Assembly: GCA_025201765.1 (NCBI GenBank)
Contig: MU623341.1
Location: 496,001-560,000, forward strand
Length of the DNA: 64,000 bases
Direction: 5' to 3'
Source of the DNA: Daldinia sp. FL1419
Taxonomy: Eukaryota > Ascomycota > Sordariomycetes > Xylariales > Hypoxylaceae
Made by a program: the position numbers and the translations under genes. The notes under the pieces were generated by a model. The model made no database searches, was not told the DNA's origin, and saw only the letters and a list, made by a program, of their open reading frames with translations. The first letter of the stretch is position 1, and every line of letters begins with the position of its first letter. Of this stretch, positions 1 to 12,484 are shown piece after piece.

Positions 1-906
1 ATGCTGGAATATTTTCGACGAAAGCTCCGGGATCGCTACAGGTCCAACGAAGCCTGTGTATGAAGTCCCGGTATATCCCAGGATGCTCTCCTACGAAAAA
101 GTGAATAGTATTGTCACTCATGATTTCCAAGAGTGTTTGAAGATCAATGTGAATATACTAGAGGAGATGAGCAAAAAGGTAGATATCCAGGAAGAATGGT
201 CTGTTCTGTAGCAAGAGATTTCGAAGAGAACATGGTATATTTATAACCATCCGAGGCGACAACCTGGATACATGGTCAAAACCGCACCACCCTTTGAAAG
301 CTCGCTTGTGCCAAGGAAGTCCTAGTAGCCGGGTAGACTTGTCCAATTAGTTAGCTGACGAAAAATCACCAAGCGGAAGACGAACGAACACAGGTGGCCT
401 GCGTTGATGACTTGTGCTACTAAAGTCAAAAATTGGTTGGGTTTGGGAGCGAGTGTAGTGTTATCACCAAATTCTAGCTAGCTTACATGTACGACAGTTA
501 TTAATTAAGGAGCTGAGTTTTGGTAAGGATTTTCGACTCTAGTGATACTGATGATGTCCATAATGTTCGCGTACAATCAAGATGGGATGGCCCATACCGT
601 TACGTGCGACGAAAGGAGATGGCTAGCTGTATGCATTTCATCTGCATGCAACGATAATGGTAACGGTCCCAGTAAGCAGATCACCAGTCGAGCGTGAAGT
701 AGCGGTCCTCCTTCAGATTTTCAACGTTCAACCCATCTCGGCCTTAGACGGGAATGGAGAGCTATCCTAACCTCATGTATCCCATTGTGTTTTAAATGAC
801 CATTTTTAATCACGGCTATCAATACCTACCTACATTATGGGTTGCGTTCATCATAACCCTGTGCGTTTAGTGACTGAGTTTTGGGGAAAGCTTGATGCTT
901 TTGGAT
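1..906. other. Gene-poor left flank
   Basis: I see no convincing gene, RNA or element here on either strand. Reading frames are short and none shows a family motif. Base composition is ordinary for the window, without the extreme A+T of the right end. Confidence 0.5.
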
Positions 907-1380
907 TCAGATATTGCTGGTTAGACGTAAAATGAAGCCGGCGAGAAGACGACCATAGAATACCTTACCCGATCGAACGAGCACAGATCGGAAAGCAGAC
1001 TGCGGATAACGACATTCGGAGGTAGTTATCGTGGTCAACATGTCCAAATTGGGAGATGCGAAGCTGAAAACCTTCTTGTGTTTTGGACCGGCGTAGTGCA
1101 CGAGGACGAACGGATGGGCCGCCACGGAGCCAATCGATAGATGGATATGGAGACCGGTCAGCCAGGGGCTCGCAAAGTAGTGCCCAGGACGAATATAGCT
1201 ACCCGACGAAGACTTGCCCGGTATCAAGAAAATCGAGATGAGCAAATTTACTAGAAAAGCTATCACGAAAACAGGAATGCTGTTACGAACGTGTTTTCGT
1301 CCGCTCCACGCCGACGCGAAATGAGGCCGGTGTGCCGGTGTCCAGCACGTATTCAGACTGTACACTTCGCCGCTGGTCAC
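907..1380 (-). pseudogene. Possible relic of a ferric-reductase-like membrane oxidoreductase
   Basis: An open frame of 157 codons lies here with no neighbouring exons that I could join. It has one hydrophobic stretch (about residues 35-53, FVIAFLVNLLISIFLI), then a segment with PGHY followed about 22 residues later by HPFVLV. That spacing resembles the FAD-binding start of fungal ferric reductases and NADPH oxidases (GQY...HPF). No heme-ligand helices and no NADPH-binding half are visible, so it would be a fragment. The likeness rests on two short motifs only. It may equally be a chance open frame. Nothing in the flanks suggests a promoter or a family partner. Confidence 0.25.
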
Positions 1381-2677
1381 TCATATACGTTCTATAACAT
1401 TATCTAGGAGGTAGGTACTCAACACCATAATGAGTTCAGGGGAGTTTTTGCAGATTTTGATGCCATGGATTCGTTAGATCTTAACTTCCAACGACGTGCA
1501 GTTATCTACCTACCTACCTAGATAAACATGAGAAATACCTTGTATGACTTTCACACTTGAATGTGAACACAGTGAGGCTATCTCCGCCGTAAGACAGACT
1601 TGAAAGAATTATCAGATCTACACAGCAGGTAGCATGCATACCCGTTCCCCGCGTTTTCCTGTCAAACGCTTCGACTTACAGCCAATGATGAGCTATGTGC
1701 TAACCCAATTGCAGACCACTGTAACCTATAATCTTGGAAGCCTTTCCCCTTTCCCCTTTTCGCTCTCGCACCGCACAGGCGTCGAGATCCGTATACCAAT
1801 GTCACAGACCTACCTACCTAGGTAGCCTCGGCTCATATCATGTTACGATCAATTTCCGACTTTCTTGTCCATGGTCCGTCAGTGTTCGTTTTCTTCCGCT
1901 CAGGCTCTTGTAGATTACCTGTTAGGTAGGCCATTTGTGCTGAGGGACGGTTCCGTCGTCAGACACGCCATGCCTTCCGCATTTACCTCAACTACAAGGC
2001 TCGGGTACGGAAAATATATCCTACCTAATATATGAATATATACACAACTTGGTTCTAGCTGGCTACTGGGGCAATTATATAACGCCTTGCCTATTTATGG
2101 CACATAGTTAATGCACCAATCTAGTGATCGAATGAGGAATAAACGGTCGACTCGACGGTTACCCTCTACTTTCCTTTCTTATGGCCCCCTCTGAGGAATT
2201 AACCACCAAACATATGCTCTCAATTTCATAAGCATCAATACTCTATAGTAACCTCTCTTTAAATATTGTATTGCTCAATTAAGCGCGGATCATATATATT
2301 GTGTATGCCCGTCCCCCCATTTTCCGAGCCTCCATATAAATATATACGCACCGAAGGTATTTTCCCCAACACATCGCCTTCCCAGCCCATTATCACATAA
2401 TTACACAGACACGACATCTATCTACCTGCCCAAGGACCTGGAATCAGTATAAGAAAAATAAAATAAAAATCATAATCGCTCTCGAATCGCTCGCTCGCTT
2501 ATGAAGGACCGCTGAGACCAAACATGAAAGCCAACCAACTGACTATATGGTACACTCGCGTAAATCATCGCCGATCCAACCCGACCGTGGCAGCAAGCTC
2601 CCGCAGCATCAATCATTTGGTAAGTTGGCGAATCTAAAAGCCCGTATGTATGTATATACCTAGGCAGGTTAGATATT
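1381..2677. other. Intergenic region with TACCTAGG-type repeats
   Basis: No gene is supported. Copies of the palindromic CCTACCTAGG motif lie near 1504-1520 and 1807-1825. The stretch just before 2678 is A+T-rich and forms the 3' flank of the transcription factor gene read on the minus strand. Confidence 0.5.
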
Positions 2678-5658
2678 TTACCCCTGCGCCCCCGCCAGGA
2701 AAAAATCAATCTCCTTGCCCTGGCCGATGGCATGCTCGTTCTCCGCCAGCTGCTCGAGTAGGCTTAAGAACGGGTCCTTGTCCTCCCCGGGAGCAGTAGC
2801 TGGGCTCTCGTTGTTATGGTTGCCGGCTCCTGTGCCCGGGCTCGGAACCGCAGCTGGGTGCGACGGCGGCTTGCGGGGGTCGTCTTCGCCGTGCCAGGGC
2901 GTCGGGGAGGAGAAAGTGTTGGTGGGCACGGTCCCGAACATCGGGTCGTAGCTGGCGACGCCGAGGCTGCTTTCATTATCGCCGCTTGGGCTGGGGGTCG
3001 CGTATTGGTATGACGGGGAGAAGGGGACTGCCGTTATGGATTCTATTTGTGATTGGCTTGGCTGGTAGGGCGTTGAGTTGTATCCTGTTCCTGCGGCTCC
3101 GGTAGCAGCGGTGGTAGTGGTGTTTTGGCTATCAATTGCTTCGCGTCTTTGTTGCGCTGGCTGGGTAGAATTGTTGGATTGGTTGTCTGCGTGAGGAAGT
3201 ATTGAGTTAGGAGCGTGAACCATTGCTGATGTAGGAGGGGCCACGGAGAAGGAAAAATGTCGAGAATGGGCGTTAGGGGTGGGCAGCCCAGGAGTTAGGG
3301 GTCCGCTGTTGGCTGTGTTAACTGGTGTTAAACTTCTTATGTCCGGTCGCCTTTGACCGAGAACAGTGTTTTTTCGCTTTAGATTTGGCCGATCAAAGTC
3401 CCCATTGATTCGAGGCGAGTATAAATCAGGCCCAGGGTAGGTATCCGTGGCGAAACTCGAAGTAATATCCGAAAGGCTAAAGTTTGTAGCCTCAAATGTG
3501 AACGGATGACCTCCCGGTCGACTGATATTTGAGTAGCGGTCGAAGAAGTCCTCTAGATTAAAAGTAGGGGAATAACGCATTGAATTATTGGCGAGACCTT
3601 TGACTAATTCGGCATGGGCACCGTATATGCTTTGTAGAGTATCGCGTTGGTGTTGTACACTTGCCCATGTATAGCTCAGCTCGCTCAGCTGCTGTAGTTC
3701 CCGGGATAGGAATTCTGACGATGACGATAAGACGCTCATAGTTTCTCCCCCTCCGTTCTTGTTGTAGTGTGCTCCGTGTATATGAACCGTGCCCGCGGTG
3801 CAGATGCAATAGCCAACGAAAGCGGGCCATTCGATGGATGGCATCTGTCTACCGAGCTCAACCAGCTCGGCGATCGCATTGGCATGCAGGAAGCAGATAT
3901 TAGTAGCTTCTATTTGCCAAGACTGATGCTGACCTGTCCCGGCTAATTCCGCAAGGTCAATTGGGAGGAAAGGTCTGTAAATAAGACAATGGATCAGGTG
4001 GTAGACGAGTTTACTGAGAACGAGAACGGTCGAATCAGGTTGTCCGAACAGGGTGTCCACACTTGTAAAGACGTCGGCGGTCCCCGAGGCCCATATATCA
4101 AGATCCTGTCTGATTTTAGAAAGTTCCGAGAGGGCGTGCCAGGGGAAGTGGGAATCGCCTTTCACACCACCCGCTGCAAGATACCTGTTTGTCATTCCCA
4201 AGATGCGGCTGATGTCAATGAGCATCCCATTGCCCCCTTGAGACTTCCTGCCGTTCCCTTGTAGATGTTGAAGGTTCGATCCATTTTGAAAAAAGTCACC
4301 TTCGACGGGCAAGGCGGATGGATTTGGGGACCAACATGGAAGACGTAGAAGGATGGTCCTGTCACTGATCAGGCATGGGCGTTTTGAACCGCAAGCCGTG
4401 AATCTATCGAGGAGATAGCAAGTCCAAAACAACCGTCTTCTCATTTCGCGTTCGACAGCTGTTATCCGAGCTTGTAGATCCACCTCTCGATGCAACTCAA
4501 GGGCCATGGCCATTCCGATAGCAAATGCTTCACGAGAGAATTAGCCTGCAAGTTGATGGATTGCGCCAAACGTTATCATCCTCATCCGGGGACCTACTTA
4601 GGAGCATATACGCCTTTTTACCCTTGCCCCCGGCAGTAAACGCGGTGACGAGGAGAACGAGAGCTTGAAGAGCATCGATGGATGGTTCATCCACGTCAAT
4701 CTCATTCCTCGATCGTAGCGCATATTCCTCACTCAACTTGGCAGAAGACTGACACCCGCTGGGGTGCGTCGTATATCTAGTTTATTCTTAGCACGCCGTG
4801 CAATTCTAAAGATCAGCTTATGGGACGGAAGCGAACCTAGCAGCGACGGAATAGATGGCGTATATTAGGTAGTTAGGCAATTGGTTAAGTTGCAGCCGTT
4901 GTCGCACTGACGACTCATCGAGGATATGGTAAGGCTTCGCGTGGAACCGGGAGAAGTAAGTATCAAGGAGGGTATCTATCTGCACACCGGGCGAGGGCTC
5001 GCTGACGATTGTAGGTGAGTATAGAGCGGACTCCGAAGTGATTTCTGTTGCTCGAGAAATGTCTAAAGTCGGGCGTTTTGATTTTGGCCCAGGATCCGAA
5101 TCTTCTGCTAGTCTAGCATTTGCAGATGATTCCTCCGTATGGGCATGTTGATGTTTTTCTGTGCTCGGTGAAGCATCTGCCTTCCGGTGATCCTTGAGCT
5201 GAGCTTCCAAGCCATCTACCCTCTTTAGTAGCGCCTCCAATACATCTGTCTTAGGCCCTCGTTTCTTCGGGACAGCGTCTGTAAGAAAGTCCCAAGCGAT
5301 TATTAGTTCCACTTTTGAAATTTACAATAAAAGGGGCTCTCCAGTGGGCGGGCGAAAGCCGATTACGCACCGTAGATACAGGGGCATTGGAAGACTTGGC
5401 AAGCTTCACAGGATGGACGCAATCGATTGCATTTAATCTAGACGGAGAATACCGTTCGTTAGATTAACAAGAAAAAATTCGGCTAATTGGATTCGATCCC
5501 GCCGACGCAAGGAGCCTTACTTTCCGCTTCCGACACGACTTGCAATTCATTGCTTCTCGTGGCTCATTGCCCATACGACGACTCGGTAACCGCTCGATAC
5601 CGACTTGTGGCCGCGACATAATGATGGGTTGAATACCAGGGAGAGGTGCAATACTCAT
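2678..5658 (-). CDS. Zn2Cys6 fungal-specific transcription factor
   Basis: Nuclear sequence-specific regulator, about 885 residues; target unknown. I join five exons: 5658-5521, 5437-5371, 5278-4827, 4748-4598 and 4527-2678. They sum to a multiple of three. The binuclear cluster spans the first three exons and reads CKSCRKRKIKC, then a second CEAC half and CPC. It is followed by the basic linker KKRGPK and a leucine heptad stretch (VLEALLKRVDGLEAQLK). The middle homology domain begins in exon 3 (DTYFSRFH, near PYHILDESS) and continues through KAYMLL...GMAMALELHRE and the RRRLFWTCYLLDRF motif. The C-terminal third is low-complexity (Ser, Pro, Asn, Thr) and ends FFLAGAQG. The third intron's donor (GTCCCA) is weak and uncertain. 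There is no neighbouring pathway that indicates its targets. Confidence 0.85.
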
Positions 5659-6197
5659 GATGGAAGACTCGTATTTTGAGATGACTATGTCGAGTGAAAA
5701 GCGACCGGTTTCTAAATATATTCCCTTAGTTGAAGGGTTTATGAAGATGGTAACTGAAATTATCGTTGTCGAATCGGCGTATCCAGTCCCTCTCTTTCTC
5801 TCTTTCTTTCTTTCTCCTTATCCTTCCTCTATAGGGATAGAGCTTCTCATCGAATCGTCGACGAACCTCTCATCCTTATCGCCAACCCGATTGTCAACCA
5901 CTTAATTCGAATATTCGTGTTGAGATGACGTTATAGTGTTTGCTGCATATTGTATTGTACTTAATAGCGATGATGACGCGCCTAGTAATACCACTATTTT
6001 GCTAGAATTTGGAGACATGGAGAAACATGTATGGCGAACAGCAACTAATAAGAAGAAGGGCTCACGGCCGCGCAATGCATGTTGAAATTTGTGGTCCTTT
6101 ATTCAGATGAGAAAAGATGGGGGCATTAGTTTATGCGGAGAGACGCTGGAGATGTGGGAGACGGCTTGTGAACAATTAGGGGTTTAGTGCCTACTTA

Positions 6198-6238
6198 CCG
6201 GCCCTGTTAACGGCTTGGGGGACCTTAACAAGGGGCCG
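6198..6238. repeat. Imperfect inverted repeat (hairpin)
   Basis: Arms CCGGCCCTGTTAA and TTAACAAGGGGCCGG pair with a 2-nt bulge around a 14-nt loop. A shorter relative with the same GGCCC, GTTAAC, AAG and GGGGCC blocks lies at 6431-6453. Function is unknown; they may be remnants of small mobile elements. Confidence 0.5.
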
Positions 6239-6581
6239 GCTTCTGGCACGATCCTGCTCATTATCCACTCGGCTCGTGAAGCCCTTGTCAATGCGGGACC
6301 TGACGGGGTAAACTGGGGAAGGTTACAGGGAACTTAGAGGGCAACAAGAACAGGGATTTGGGATTGGCTACGAACTGGGTCCAAGCCGTCGGAAGGCGAC
6401 CAAAACGGGGTTCTTGCAGACTTCATTCTCGGCCCATGTTAACAAGAGGGGCCGCTTGCCGTTACTACGGCCTTGAGCTTAATGGCATTTTAGCTAGATT
6501 CCTGTATTATACGCAATGGGGAAGGACACAACTCAGCGGAAAAGGAATACGGAGGAGTTGGCGGCGGCGATGGTGGTGGTG

Positions 6582-6613
6582 GTATGTAGTATGTAGTATG
6601 TAGTATGTAGTAT
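6582..6613 (+). repeat. 7-bp tandem repeat (GTATGTA)
   Basis: About four and a half direct copies of GTATGTA follow a short GGT run. It is a simple microsatellite-like repeat in non-coding DNA. Confidence 0.8.
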
Positions 6614-8363
6614 TGGTGATAGGGGGTGTAGGAAAGCTCTAAGCTAACTATTCGAGAAGTATGCCACGTGCTAAAGGTGACGGGATCATCAGTTGCGCTC
6701 CAATAGAAATCAATTCCTATCGACCTCCCTAATTCCGACTGACAGTTCTGTTCTAGTATTTGAAGCCGTAAAAGCGCCGACTCCGCTGCCCTCGTGAAAA
6801 ACCAGTTATCAGTCCTCGTTACGATAGTTCAAACCTTTATATCCTACCTCTCTTATTCCCTTCACTGCAGGAATAAAATAAATAAATAAAAATCTCAGTG
6901 ACCAAGCTCAAGCGTTTGGGAGTTGAGTAAGCAATTCAAAGTAGATGATGCTACCGTAGGAACCATATTCGAATCAAATGAATCCCAATGATGTACCCTA
7001 AGCGCAACTTAACTAAACGCATCCTAGCTCTCTACTTAGTTTCTTCTATGAGGGACCTCATTACGTTGTGTAGAATAAGAGATCTACCGACCTAGGTTAC
7101 TGATCTACTGGAGTGGCTAGAAGCACGGGTCCCAGTTATCCGCTTGGCATATGCCCGACTGAGGTTTACATCGGTGTCAGTCGACTTGACCTTACCGATA
7201 TTGGTTTCCACGGAGGAGAGCTATCTACTAGCGGGACTACTGAGCTATGCAGCTTGAATCATGACCGTCGATAGCTGCCCTCGATGCATGGAGCTAGGCC
7301 TCACGGCCGAGACTGAACCGCTCTGTTTTAGGAACCGCTAGGGTACTAGTCGGGACGGGATCTAGGTACAGGACTTCAGGTGAATCAGATATACTCGCAC
7401 ATTGTTAGTGTTGTATAAATACATGCAGCTCTCGAAGTACCTTACGGGAGTGGAAGCTCTGGTTCTTCACGATGCTGCTAAACATAGTATTCTATTTCTG
7501 CAACTTCAGTTTACTCTTGAAACTAACATCGGGAAATTGGATCTTCAACGAACGTCTATTCCTCTCGGCTTACCGAGTTACCAAAGTTTCCACGCTTGTT
7601 TTACACTAGGGGTAGTTGTATTTTGAAGACTTCTACTGTGCCCCTTTCACTAATCAGCCTGGATATCATTGCCCCTTAGCACCAACGGTCTCCATGGATT
7701 CACCTTGATTCATCATGATGCAGCCAAACGAGGTGGCCCATTTGGATACCTATGTACCTGCACTGTCGTCGGGAGGTGCGCCAGGAGCCGGCGGTGTGAA
7801 AGGTGTCGAGTATTCGTTGTCAAAAAGACCGTGAGAAGCCCTTGGCTTTCATCCGTTTGAGTTAGGAAAGTCTAACCGGGCTGGTAATGGCGTAAACTCA
7901 AGGTTATCATCCGAAGATGATGGCGCTTGGTGTGTTATCTTGCTGATATTTAAACCGAGTCCGAACACCTTCTCAAAGTAACTACGATGACGCCTATTGG
8001 ATACTAGGAGTCGATGCCCTATTTAAGGCGGATACCGACAGCGTGGGAGAAGCGGTGTTAACCGGTGGGGCCCAGTAACTGTGCATCCGTACGTCAAAGG
8101 TTGGGATGGTTTAAACGTATGGGAGTATCCGAATAGATGGCGGTGGGTCAACTCATCATATCTGGGCGCGTCTGATGTTGCAAGACCGATCGTACGTAGA
8201 TTGGGGAGCCAATCCGGTCCGTATTTTGGGATCTTTACACACCAATGTAGGCTAGCACAGGGCCTTCGAGGGTATCTCGTAAGATGCAGATCCACGTCAC
8301 CGGGTGCTGTGCCTATCTAGATCGTAGATTGTGTGGTTCACGATCGTGACGACGACGCGTGTG

Positions 8364-8401
8364 ATACTAGATACTGGATACTGGATACTGGATACTAGAT
8401 A
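8364..8401 (+). repeat. 7-bp tandem repeat (ACTGGAT)
   Basis: Four to five direct copies of a 7-bp unit, with the outer copies changed to ACTAGAT. It lies in the gene desert, inside no supported gene. Confidence 0.8.
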
Positions 8402-10222
8402 TCTTGTCCAAGTCGACACGTTCTTAATCTTCGTCTCGGAAGGAGATATGGAGTGTGTATTCCGAGAGTTGAAAAGGCAGGGGTTTATAATGTTCAAGTT
8501 TAGGTTGGCATTCAAGGTTGCCGTGGAATCTAGACCGGGTTAATGCTCGCCGCTAGAAGAACCGAGCACCCCTCTCGTTCCTCTTCCTCGACTATTTATT
8601 TAACGAGGTTATTCGCATTTAAGATAGACGCGGATGATTACGCCCGGCAGCTCCTTTGCCAAGCACATAATGTATCTGAATTACATAGTGTACAGCTCCC
8701 GTATGATAATGCAGAACACAACAACTAATACTGCATAGGTAGGTACCTAGGTATGTGTGAGGTACGCAAGGATGCATCGGGACTAATAAGAATTTATCAG
8801 TCTTTCTCAACAACGTTTCTAGGTTTTAATAGTCACCTAGGTAGTATACTTCTAACTTGATGTAACATTCTCCCGTAATATGATTCGAGGTCGTACAAGG
8901 AACGGGATTTACATCTAGTGTATAATAGCCCCCCTGTCTAGGATATGCACTGTTCACTTCCCCGGCGACGGGCCACTTAGGTTAGTGACAGATCCGGCCC
9001 TTGGGAGGTAGGCTGGCCCGGTATTGACGTGCAAGAATGACATGTTGCGTATGTGGTACAGATGTCAAGTCGAACGATATATCCTTATTCCCTCTTGGAA
9101 GTCACAGGGTTTGTCATGAACTCGGACTCGGAATAGATGTTGTGCAGCATCAAATTCTCTCCACGCCGCTTCGATGTGGGTAACCCTTTATTATGGCTGG
9201 CTGCATGCGGCTTCGGCTCCCAGAGTGCCATCTCAACTATATCCTGATATTCAGGCTCTTTAAATTGAGCATCTTATACCGCATGCGGGTATAACATACG
9301 AAATATATGAAGTACCCTGCTGAGTTCCCCTATAAAATGCTCACAGTGCCTTTAGGATAGTTATCGTCTTATGCGCCGACTCAGGTACCCGTAGGTTATA
9401 TCAAGAATACTTGAGCGTCGTATGAGATTATATTGGTCTGTGGACATATCTGCAATACGCCGTTCTTAACCGCATATCTTGAGCGCTCATTGCTCAACCT
9501 TTGCATCATCATGGTTTACGAAGCTTGACTTGCTCTCATTTCAGCGGCCACCCGGACAATTACACCGGCCACAACGTCAAATAGGCGTCCATGAGAATTA
9601 CTTCTTAACAACCCGACCAAACTCCGGATTATAGTATAAACAATTATAATTTACTGCTATAAAATCCCAACGTAAGCAGCATGGTAGTATGTAGGACAGG
9701 AGACAAGGGCTAGAGGTTCAATGGCGTCCTTGAGAATATGGGGTTGCATTCGTGTGTATTGAAAAGTTTCGTTACTCGTCTATCCCTAGTTAGCTATCTG
9801 TCAACCATCATAGCCAAGCAGATGCAAACATAGATCGGGCATCCTGGATAAAGGGTTCGGCCCTGAGTAAGCCAGTTGGCTATGGAATTAGGCATATTGC
9901 ATCGGGTGGCCTTCATGGATTGGTTCGTAGTACCTTGATCCTATACATCGGGAATATATCCCTGAAAGGATCGCTGGTTTGGTTGGCTTCATAAATATAG
10001 GGGAAGGTAATAGAGGAAAGGCGCTGGAAGTATACGCTCAAGAAACTTATATAGAATGGTCCTAATAAGTTCTTAAGATATGTCTATAGCTAGGCGACCT
10101 ACATTTAGGAGAATTATATCTGGTCGAATCATACATGACTCGCCGATAATCTGCATGTATTGAAGTTCCAGCACTATGCGACCAAAATCCTATCAACTCT
10201 CTCCGGGGTATATATAATCCAT

Positions 10223-12484
10223 TTAAAACATTCCTTGGCCGCCTGCAAGCCTCACGAAGCTGTAGGGTACATTTTGACCGACGAGTAACCTCAGAGTTTC
10301 TACGGTTGTGAATGCCGTCGTATCTGCAACGCCATACGCAGCAAAACCACTCTGCTCAGCAACCGCGCTTGGGTCTCCCTTCCTCGGCCCGTCGGCCAAA
10401 TCCAGAAAGACTTTACGTATCTGGGTCGACGAACCTCTTGACTCCCCAAATACGCGCACAAGCATCCCGACAATATTAGATTTCTCGGGCCCCAGGGCGG
10501 AAATGATTACGAAAGGGCTAGCCTTGTCGCGTACCATTCTCGCTCTCTGGAGACTCTCCAAACTGTTGAAGGGCTCAACTTCGAGTCCACGAGATAGATT
10601 AGGGGGTGTCTTGAAACCAACAGTATACACTTTACCAATTCGAAGCGCTTTCAATGCGTACATGGCCGATGCTGCGTCGTCGGAATTTGCTGCAAGGACA
10701 ACCGCCGCACGACCAGAGTAGGCTGATGGCGCGAGATCACGCGTTAGAGTGCTAACAATTCCACGCCAATTTGCATTATCAAAAATCAGGGTTGAGCTTG
10801 GTGGCAGCCCGTTGCAATTGCTGATACCAGGATTCAGTGCTATCTCGGTATTTCGTTCACAGCCTGAGGGGGTCGTAGAAGGCGCTGAAGATGGTGGGGA
10901 AGATCGAGAATGAACAACAATGGTATCAACCATACCAATTGTACGGGCGGCCTCAGTGAGTGATGGACCCAGTCCATTATTAAGCCTAGCGAAGAAAGAG
11001 CTCTCGTACATGAGGCTTGCCAAGGATACTGGCGGACTTAAATATGCGCCGCCAAAGGACTTTTGATTGCATAATGCCTCTACACAAGTAGGTCCTTTAT
11101 GGTGTCTTTCAACGACGGCAAACTGGTGTGGTAGGCCAAGTTCGTTGAAGCACTTCTCGTAGAAGGGGGCGTGGGGTGTCGAAATACGAGAGAATGGGCT
11201 ACTAATTCCGTAAAGGCTCTTCTTCGGGAGTTGACCAAGTAGCGACAATGCGGCATTAATTTCGGCTGCGCTCATTTGACCTGGCGCAGCAATGATCGGA
11301 AGAAGGGGGTGGGTGATGGGTGTGAACACTTTATTTAAAGTCCTCGAGAATTGTCCAGTTTCGCCCATATTGACGGCCGAAAGGGGTGGCGAGTTTGGAA
11401 ATTCACTTCTGATTTTTGATCGAAAGTATTCCAATTCGAAGTTCTCGTTATGATCGTTAATTATTGATATCATTTTTATGATATCAGCGTATTTACGAGA
11501 CTCGAGGAAGATTGATTCTGCTTGGGCTGAAGGCCACTTGAATGTACCGGAAAAGTCGTGGAACGCAGACATAATACGGCTGCTTCCGCGCTTTTCGTAC
11601 AGCCTCCGACGAATATGCTCTGGGAGCCAAAGTTCGACATCGATATATTCGACACCCCACTGAATGGCCCGGAAGAGGTATTCGTAATACAAGTTAGGAT
11701 CATCCATCGGAAACCGGCCGTTCTCTTTCGTACACCTTGTCGTGAAAATGATGGGCAATTCAGTCCTCTGGCGTAGCAGCATAACTTGTTCCCCGACATG
11801 ACTTAGACTAGGTGTCGGCGCGAAACTACCATCGTTTAACGGTTCTTTGAGAAGATCGACACGTAGTTCTACGGCGTCAGCACCAACTGTGAGAATATCT
11901 ATGTTTGGAAGAGCAGCCCGAACATCGGGGAATGTGGTCGAGATGAAATAAGTGCGCGGTTTCGACATCAATGCATCATGATGGTTAATCTGACCGAGTG
12001 TGAAAGAGATAAAGCGAGCTAAGTCTCGACGGGAGAAGGATGCTTCGGGATACAAGAATTCGTAGTCGCACTGCGCAGATATATAAGTATCTGGAGGCAT
12101 CCCAAGATTAACACAGTGAGCATTGATGGCAACCACCGCATCTTGATTCCGCGAAGAAATGTCAATTTTGGCGCTCTCCAACGACATTCCAAGTACCAAT
12201 TCCTGTTCTATAGAAGTTATTCCCTGAAAGCTGTCGGCCATTCGATATGGTTTCCCTAAAACGTCTGCGAAAACTGATACAATGCGCTCTTGGCCAGGGC
12301 CATAGATGATAACAGCTGTTCTAGTATCGCCTTTTTGCAGCCCGCTCGTAGTCTTGGCTCCGTTCATGGCTCTCGATCGCTGGTTTCGCTCTATGTCTAT
12401 TTCTACAGTTGAGATTGATGCGCCGATATTATTAAGAGGGCAGGCTGGCGTAGGAGCCTGATGCAACTGTTGGACTGTCGCCAT
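10223..12484 (-). CDS. Quinate repressor-like protein (QutR/QA-1S type)
   Basis: Single exon, 753 residues. The protein is a remodelled C-terminal part of the pentafunctional AROM enzyme, the origin of QutR/QA-1S repressors of quinate use. Those bind and inhibit the Zn2Cys6 activator in the nucleus. Around residues 57-180 lies a shikimate-kinase-like region whose P-loop is degenerate (GPGQERIVS). A type I dehydroquinase-like domain (about 176-400) keeps the key positions: E206 in VELRVDLL, H309 in SAFHDFSG, K337 in IIKMIS and R381 in MGETGQFSR. The shikimate-dehydrogenase-like part (about 420-750) has lost the catalytic lysine segment (LSPPVS where family members have NVTxPxK). It is shorter than the roughly 900-residue QutR proteins, mainly at the N-terminus. 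No quinate enzymes or activator lie nearby, so a role in quinate control is an inference from family. Confidence 0.85.
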   Translation of the reverse strand: MATVQQLHQAPTPACPLNNIGASISTVEIDIERNQRSRAMNGAKTTSGLQKGDTRTAVIIYGPGQERIVSVFADVLGKPYRMADSFQGITSIEQELVLGMSLESAKIDISSRNQDAVVAINAHCVNLGMPPDTYISAQCDYEFLYPEASFSRRDLARFISFTLGQINHHDALMSKPRTYFISTTFPDVRAALPNIDILTVGADAVELRVDLLKEPLNDGSFAPTPSLSHVGEQVMLLRQRTELPIIFTTRCTKENGRFPMDDPNLYYEYLFRAIQWGVEYIDVELWLPEHIRRRLYEKRGSSRIMSAFHDFSGTFKWPSAQAESIFLESRKYADIIKMISIINDHNENFELEYFRSKIRSEFPNSPPLSAVNMGETGQFSRTLNKVFTPITHPLLPIIAAPGQMSAAEINAALSLLGQLPKKSLYGISSPFSRISTPHAPFYEKCFNELGLPHQFAVVERHHKGPTCVEALCNQKSFGGAYLSPPVSLASLMYESSFFARLNNGLGPSLTEAARTIGMVDTIVVHSRSSPPSSAPSTTPSGCERNTEIALNPGISNCNGLPPSSTLIFDNANWRGIVSTLTRDLAPSAYSGRAAVVLAANSDDAASAMYALKALRIGKVYTVGFKTPPNLSRGLEVEPFNSLESLQRARMVRDKASPFVIISALGPEKSNIVGMLVRVFGESRGSSTQIRKVFLDLADGPRKGDPSAVAEQSGFAAYGVADTTAFTTVETLRLLVGQNVPYSFVRLAGGQGMF

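Larger units (their letters stand above)
5659..10222. other. Gene desert of 4.5 kb with small repeats
   Basis: I find no supported gene. Two GGCCC...GGGGCC hairpins containing GTTAA lie at 6198-6238 and 6431-6453. Short 7-bp tandem repeats lie at 6582-6613 and 8364-8401. Overlapping antisense frames of 80-90 codons near 8023-8320 carry no motif. The desert separates two regulator genes that are both read leftward, so its right part is downstream of the quinate repressor-like gene and its left part is upstream of the Zn2Cys6 gene. Confidence 0.5.

Noticed and set aside
8023..8320. Antisense pair of 79- and 90-codon frames in the gene desert
   Set aside because: No motif, no exons to join, no codon pattern; probably chance.
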